DNA from: Streptomyces sp. NBC_01231
GTDB lineage: Bacteria; Actinomycetota; Actinomycetes; Streptomycetales; Streptomycetaceae
Reading direction: 5' to 3'
Length of the DNA: 64,000 bases
Assembly (NCBI GenBank): GCA_035999765.1
Contig: CP108521.1
Coordinates: 2,232,001-2,296,000, forward strand
The first letter of the stretch is position 1. Each line of letters opens with the position of its first letter. Under the pieces are notes generated by a model. The model worked only from the letters and a program-made list of their open reading frames with translations. It was not told the DNA's origin and did no database searches. The position numbers and the translations under genes were made by a program. This document shows positions 60,814 to 64,000 of the stretch, one piece after another.

Positions 60814-62901
60814 TCAATCTTCAGCGGATGCACTACGGATTTCGCAGGCGTTAGCGTCGTGTTCCAGTTGAAGGGCCTGCTCCGGCCCCGGTTCGGCCCG
60901 TGTTTCGGGCTCCTGAAGCTCCTCGCCCAGCAACCGCTCGGCCGCGCCCCGGTGCAGCGAGGCCCCCGCCGGATCGCCGAGATGCTCCAGCGTGTCGGCG
61001 AGCCGCAGCTGGAGCGCGGCCTGGAGACGGTCGTCCTCGGCGCGGCGCGCCCACTCCAGCGCCTCGTGGCAGGTGCGCAGCGACTCCTCGAGGCGTCCGG
61101 CGTACTCCTGGACGCGCGCGAGTTCACTCAACGCCCGCGCGTGGGCGGCCATATCGCCGTCCTTGCGGTGCCCGGCCGCCGCTGCCCGCCAACCACGCAG
61201 CGCCTCGCCGTATCGGCCCGCGAGCGTGTGTACGGCGGCGATACGCCCGTACAGCCGGGCGGCGTCGGCGCGCTCGTCCCGGGCCAGCCGCTGGGCGAGG
61301 GCGCGGCCGTACCAGTCGGCTGCCCGGTCGTAGTCCCCGAGCTCCTGGTGGGCGCCGCCCACGGATTCCATCGCACGGCCGGTCGCATACGGGTCGTTCG
61401 CCTCCCGCCCGGCATCCAGTGCCGCCCGATAGCGCGCCAGCGCCTCGTCCGTGCGGCCGGTCCGGGCGTCCAGGTCGGCGAGGTTCAGCAGCGCGGCGGC
61501 CTTCTCGCGGGGCAGCTTCCGGCGCTCGGCCACATCGAGGACGAGGCGGTGGACGCCGTACAGGTCGGACGCGACGGCCCGGGTGCCGCAGTGGGCCACC
61601 AGGGCCCGGACGAGCTGGGACATCAGACGCCGGGCGAGGGTGTCCAGCTCCCCGTCGGCGACCGCGAGGCGGGCCGCGGCGAGCAGGGCGGGCTTGCGGA
61701 GGGTCAGCCACTGGGCGGCCGCCCGCGGGGTCGGGAAACGCAGCGCGCGCGGCATGCCCAGGAGCTTCTCGCGGGCCTCCGGGCTGTCGGTCTCGGTGAT
61801 CGCCCGGCAGGACTGCAGCAGCCGTACGGTCCGCTCCAGCATGCGGGCCCGGGCCAGCTGCAGTTCGGCGGGCCGGTCCTCGGCCTCCGTGAGGGCCTTC
61901 AGCAGGGGGTGCAGGCAGCCGGGAAGCTCGTACTGCGGCAGCGGCGAGTCCACCGCCCGGAGCAGGCCGAGGGCGACGAAGTCGTCCAGGGCGGTGCGGG
62001 CGCCGTTCACCGAGCAGCCGGCCAGCGCGGACGCCGTGTGCGGGTCGACCAGCCCGGCCGGGGCGAGGGCGAGCAGGCGCAGGATCCGGGCGGCGGGGCT
62101 GGGCAGGGACGCGTACACGAGCTGGAAGACCCGGCTGAGCGGGGTGCCCTCGTCGCCCTCCGCGTGCAGCTGCTTGGCGAAGTCGGAGACGGCCGCCTTG
62201 GGGCGGGCGGCGAGCCAGCCACCGGCCAGGGTCAGCGCGGCGGGCTGGGCCTGGCACGCCACGACCAGGCCCTCGGCGGCCCGCGGATCGACGGTGACGC
62301 GGACCGACCCGGTGTGCCGGGACAGCAGCTCCACCGCAGACTTGGTGTCGAGGCCGCCCAAGGTGCAGGGTCGGACGTCCGCGATCCCGGTCAGCGGGCC
62401 CCCGGAGACGGCGACGACCAGGCATTCCGGGGTGTCCGGCAGCAGGGCGTCGACCTGTGCGGCGGTGGCCGCGTCGTCGAGCAGGAGCAGCATCCGGCGG
62501 TCGCTGAGGGCTTCGCGAAGGGTCGCCGTGAGGTCGTCCTCGGCGGCTCCGGCCGGGGCGGGCGCCTCAAGCGCGGCGAGCAGTTCGCGGGCGGTGTGCT
62601 CGACCGGGACGGGAGTGCCGTCGGGCTCGCCGAGGCGGGCCCGCAGGACCCCGTCCGGGTAACGGTCCGCGACCTGCCGGGCGAGTTCCGCGGCGAGGGC
62701 GGTGCGTCCCGAACCGGGCCTGCCCGCGATGAGCAGCACGCGCGCGCGGGGGGTCTTGCGGCCGGAGATCGTATCCAGTCCCGCGCGCTCGATGTCGGCG
62801 CGCAGTTCCTTCAATTCCCGTGTGCGGCCGAGGAATTGGACGTCCGCACAAGCCCGTGCCGACAGCCGTGCACCGTCTGCGTCCACCGCCTGATCCGTCA
62901 C
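60814..62901 (-). CDS. STAND-type ATPase with C-terminal TPR repeats (regulator-like)
   Basis: A 695-residue soluble protein. An NB-ARC/STAND NTPase domain comes first, with FLGRTRELKELRADIE, Walker A IAGRPGSGRTALAAELA (Arg in place of the usual Lys-Thr context: GSGRT) and Walker B RMLLLLDDA, followed by a winged-helix-like region. From residue about 460 to 680 there are at least five TPR-like repeats (EALARYRAALDAGREAND, DRAADWYGRALAQRLA, EALRGWRAAAAGHRK). No DNA-binding domain is seen, unlike SARP or LuxR relatives. It may be a signalling scaffold. GTG 62901 follows GGGAG; GTG 62910 is an alternative. Confidence 0.85.
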   Translation of the reverse strand: MTDQAVDADGARLSARACADVQFLGRTRELKELRADIERAGLDTISGRKTPRARVLLIAGRPGSGRTALAAELARQVADRYPDGVLRARLGEPDGTPVPVEHTARELLAALEAPAPAGAAEDDLTATLREALSDRRMLLLLDDAATAAQVDALLPDTPECLVVAVSGGPLTGIADVRPCTLGGLDTKSAVELLSRHTGSVRVTVDPRAAEGLVVACQAQPAALTLAGGWLAARPKAAVSDFAKQLHAEGDEGTPLSRVFQLVYASLPSPAARILRLLALAPAGLVDPHTASALAGCSVNGARTALDDFVALGLLRAVDSPLPQYELPGCLHPLLKALTEAEDRPAELQLARARMLERTVRLLQSCRAITETDSPEAREKLLGMPRALRFPTPRAAAQWLTLRKPALLAAARLAVADGELDTLARRLMSQLVRALVAHCGTRAVASDLYGVHRLVLDVAERRKLPREKAAALLNLADLDARTGRTDEALARYRAALDAGREANDPYATGRAMESVGGAHQELGDYDRAADWYGRALAQRLARDERADAARLYGRIAAVHTLAGRYGEALRGWRAAAAGHRKDGDMAAHARALSELARVQEYAGRLEESLRTCHEALEWARRAEDDRLQAALQLRLADTLEHLGDPAGASLHRGAAERLLGEELQEPETRAEPGPEQALQLEHDANACEIRSASAED

Positions 62902-63085
62902 GGGCCACACTCCCGTCCCACCGACACGCGCAAGCCCGCCGGGACTCCGGTTCGGGCGTTTCCAGAGCCTAGTTCACGCTCTGCTACCTTCCGGGCGGAG
63001 CGCGGCGGACACGTCCCCCGATCGGATCAGCCGATGGTCACACCGGATGGGAGATGTGAACGTTCCGGAACGGGGGTGCGGGTGT

Positions 63086-63712
63086 TCAGGAGTCGAAAGG
63101 ACGCGCGGGCCACGGCGCCTCCGCCGGACGCAGTGCGTCGAGCCCGTCACCACCCCGCGCCGCGACCAGGGAAAGCACGCCCACCACGAGGCAGTTGTTG
63201 TGCAGGTCGCCCGTCAGCGCACCCCGGACGAGGTCGTCGACCGGCAACCGCGCGTGCTCCATGTCGGCCTCCTCGTCCTCCACCTCGAAGCGGTCCCCGT
63301 CGGCCTCGGACAGGTGACGGGCCAGGAAGATGCGTACGGCTTCGTCACAACCGCCGGGCGTGGTGTAGACGTCGGTCAGCACCCGCCAGTCCTCGGCCTT
63401 GACGTGCGCCTCCTCGTACAGCTCACGCTGGGCGGCGTGCAGCGGGTTCTCGCCGGGCACGTCGAGCAGGCCGGCCGGGATCTCCCACAGCCTCTGCCGC
63501 ACCGGGTGGCGGTACTGCTTGATGAGCAGGACCCGGTCCTCGTCGTCGAGGGCGAGGACGGCCACCGAACCGGGGTGGACCTGGTAGTCGCGGTGGACCA
63601 CCGAGCCGTCGGGCATGACCACCTCGTCCGTGCGGACGGAGGTCTTGTTGCCCACGAAGGGGGTCTCCGTCGACCGGATCCGCCACTCCTCGGGGGTGTC
63701 CTTGATCGTCAT
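63086..63712 (-). CDS. NUDIX hydrolase, ADP-ribose pyrophosphatase-like
   Basis: A 208-residue hydrolase likely to cleave ADP-ribose or a related nucleoside diphosphate sugar. YQVHPGSVAVLALDDEDRVLLIKQYRHPVRQRLWEIPAGLLDVPGENPLHAAQRELYEEAHV (in pieces) contains the Nudix box, with the usual RExxEE metal ligands. The box's conserved Gly after EE is His (EEAHV), a small departure seen in some actinobacterial members. The ATG at 63712 has GGAAGGAC upstream; the frame runs another 44 codons up but crosses the pyrG terminator. It lies directly downstream of pyrG. Confidence 0.93.
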   Translation of the reverse strand: MTIKDTPEEWRIRSTETPFVGNKTSVRTDEVVMPDGSVVHRDYQVHPGSVAVLALDDEDRVLLIKQYRHPVRQRLWEIPAGLLDVPGENPLHAAQRELYEEAHVKAEDWRVLTDVYTTPGGCDEAVRIFLARHLSEADGDRFEVEDEEADMEHARLPVDDLVRGALTGDLHNNCLVVGVLSLVAARGGDGLDALRPAEAPWPARPFDS

Positions 63713-63788
63713 GCCTGTCCTTCCAGACGTACAGAAGCCACGCGGCGTACAGCGGCCAAAGCCGCCTGACACACGGCGGCCACGCGCG

Positions 63789-63834
63789 AAAAAAGCAGCC
63801 GGGGTGCTCACCTTTTGAAGGATCGCACCCCGGC
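63789..63834 (-). terminator. Intrinsic terminator of pyrG
   Basis: GCCGGGGTGC (63798-63807) pairs with 63825-63834; on the minus strand the stem is followed by GCT then a run of six T (63789-63794). It stands 19 bp after the pyrG stop, a classical Rho-independent terminator. Confidence 0.92.
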
Positions 63835-63852
63835 CACCGTACAACTGGTGTG

Positions 63853-64000
63853 TTACTTCGAATTCTCCCGCGCGGCCTCTGCCCTTTGGACGGCCGCCTT
63901 CACGAGCCCGGCGAACAGCGGGTGCGGACGCGTCGGACGCGAGCGCAGCTCCGGGTGCGCCTGGGTGGCGACCAGGTAGGGGTGGACCTCGCGCGGGTAC
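63853..64000 (-). CDS. pyrG: CTP synthase, C-terminal end (5' part outside window)
   Basis: The last 48 residues of CTP synthase, which makes CTP from UTP and glutamine. [31 protein letters not shown] contains the His-Pro-Glu of the glutamine amidotransferase triad (QAHPE) and the conserved [11 protein letters not shown] ending (shown here in one piece only up to the limit of recognition). A TAA stop at 63853-63855 is followed by a strong terminator. The start lies beyond base 64000. Confidence 0.9.
   Translation of the reverse strand, partial: YPREVHPYLVATQAHPELRSRPTRPHPLFAGLVKAAVQRAEAARENSK

Overview
The window is a piece of a Streptomyces-type chromosome. The GC content is very high, GTG and TTG starts are common, genes are densely packed with 1-16 bp start/stop overlaps, and the families are typical of streptomycetes (extra SepF paralogue, LysM resuscitation-promoting-factor-like proteins, alpha-lytic-type proteases, GC-rich antisense shadow frames). 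The gene order (SGNH lipase, GntR, lipase, DnaE2/Y-family pair, SepF-like, Der, Cmk, TyrA, AroH, RluB, ScpB, ScpA, ParA, Ald, NUDIX, PyrG) matches what I remember of the SCO1725-SCO1776 core region of S. coelicolor; that match is from memory and was not searched. I see no rRNA, tRNA, insertion sequence, prophage or CRISPR array.

Layout: (a) 1-10.7 kb: end of a membrane-anchored protein, a secreted SGNH esterase, a small membrane protein, then a tightly overlapping block (two GT2 glycosyltransferases, a NodB-type deacetylase, and a 1271-residue Wzx-like flippase fused to a second polytopic membrane domain) facing a GH39-like hydrolase. This looks like a compact extracellular polysaccharide locus. 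(b) 10.9-18.3 kb: AAA ATPase, DUF72, GntR, tandem GNAT, DUF402, SAM methyltransferase (with two copies of a DNA-damage-type promoter motif), a 43-residue protein, GNAT, secreted lipase, MarR regulator and a divergent cupin. (c) 18.3-22.9 kb: dnaE2 plus a Y-family polymerase lacking its catalytic acids (ImuB-like), behind a LexA-type box. (d) 22.9-26.3 kb: wreck of a two-component system and two secreted serine proteases. (e) 26.5-34.6 kb: DUF1684, two LLM flavin monooxygenases, ABC ATPase, FAD protein and permease on the minus strand, diverging from a substrate-binding lipoprotein that is preceded by a cysteine-ending leader peptide and an attenuator-like hairpin. Together these suggest sulfur-compound scavenging.

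(f) 35-48 kb: SepF-like protein, acyl-CoA dehydrogenase, DHA2 exporter, PIG-V-like mannosyltransferase, PAP2 phosphatase, I78 inhibitor, a stand-alone cytochrome oxidase subunit I overlapping a WYL regulator, two Rpf/LysM secreted proteins and two Streptomyces hypotheticals. (g) 48-64 kb: housekeeping block on the minus strand: der-plsC-cmk, tyrA-aroH, Rieske lipoprotein, ADP-ribosylglycohydrolase, rluB-scpB-scpA, an RHH-like protein overlapping parA, ald, a STAND/TPR ATPase, NUDIX hydrolase and the end of pyrG.

No single new system is proven. The best leads are the leader-peptide-controlled transport locus (26.5-34.6 kb), the compact polysaccharide locus with a fused flippase (2.7-10.7 kb), the ParA + ribbon-helix-helix + ScpAB chromosome block (54.6-59.2 kb), and the two different DNA-damage-type control signals.
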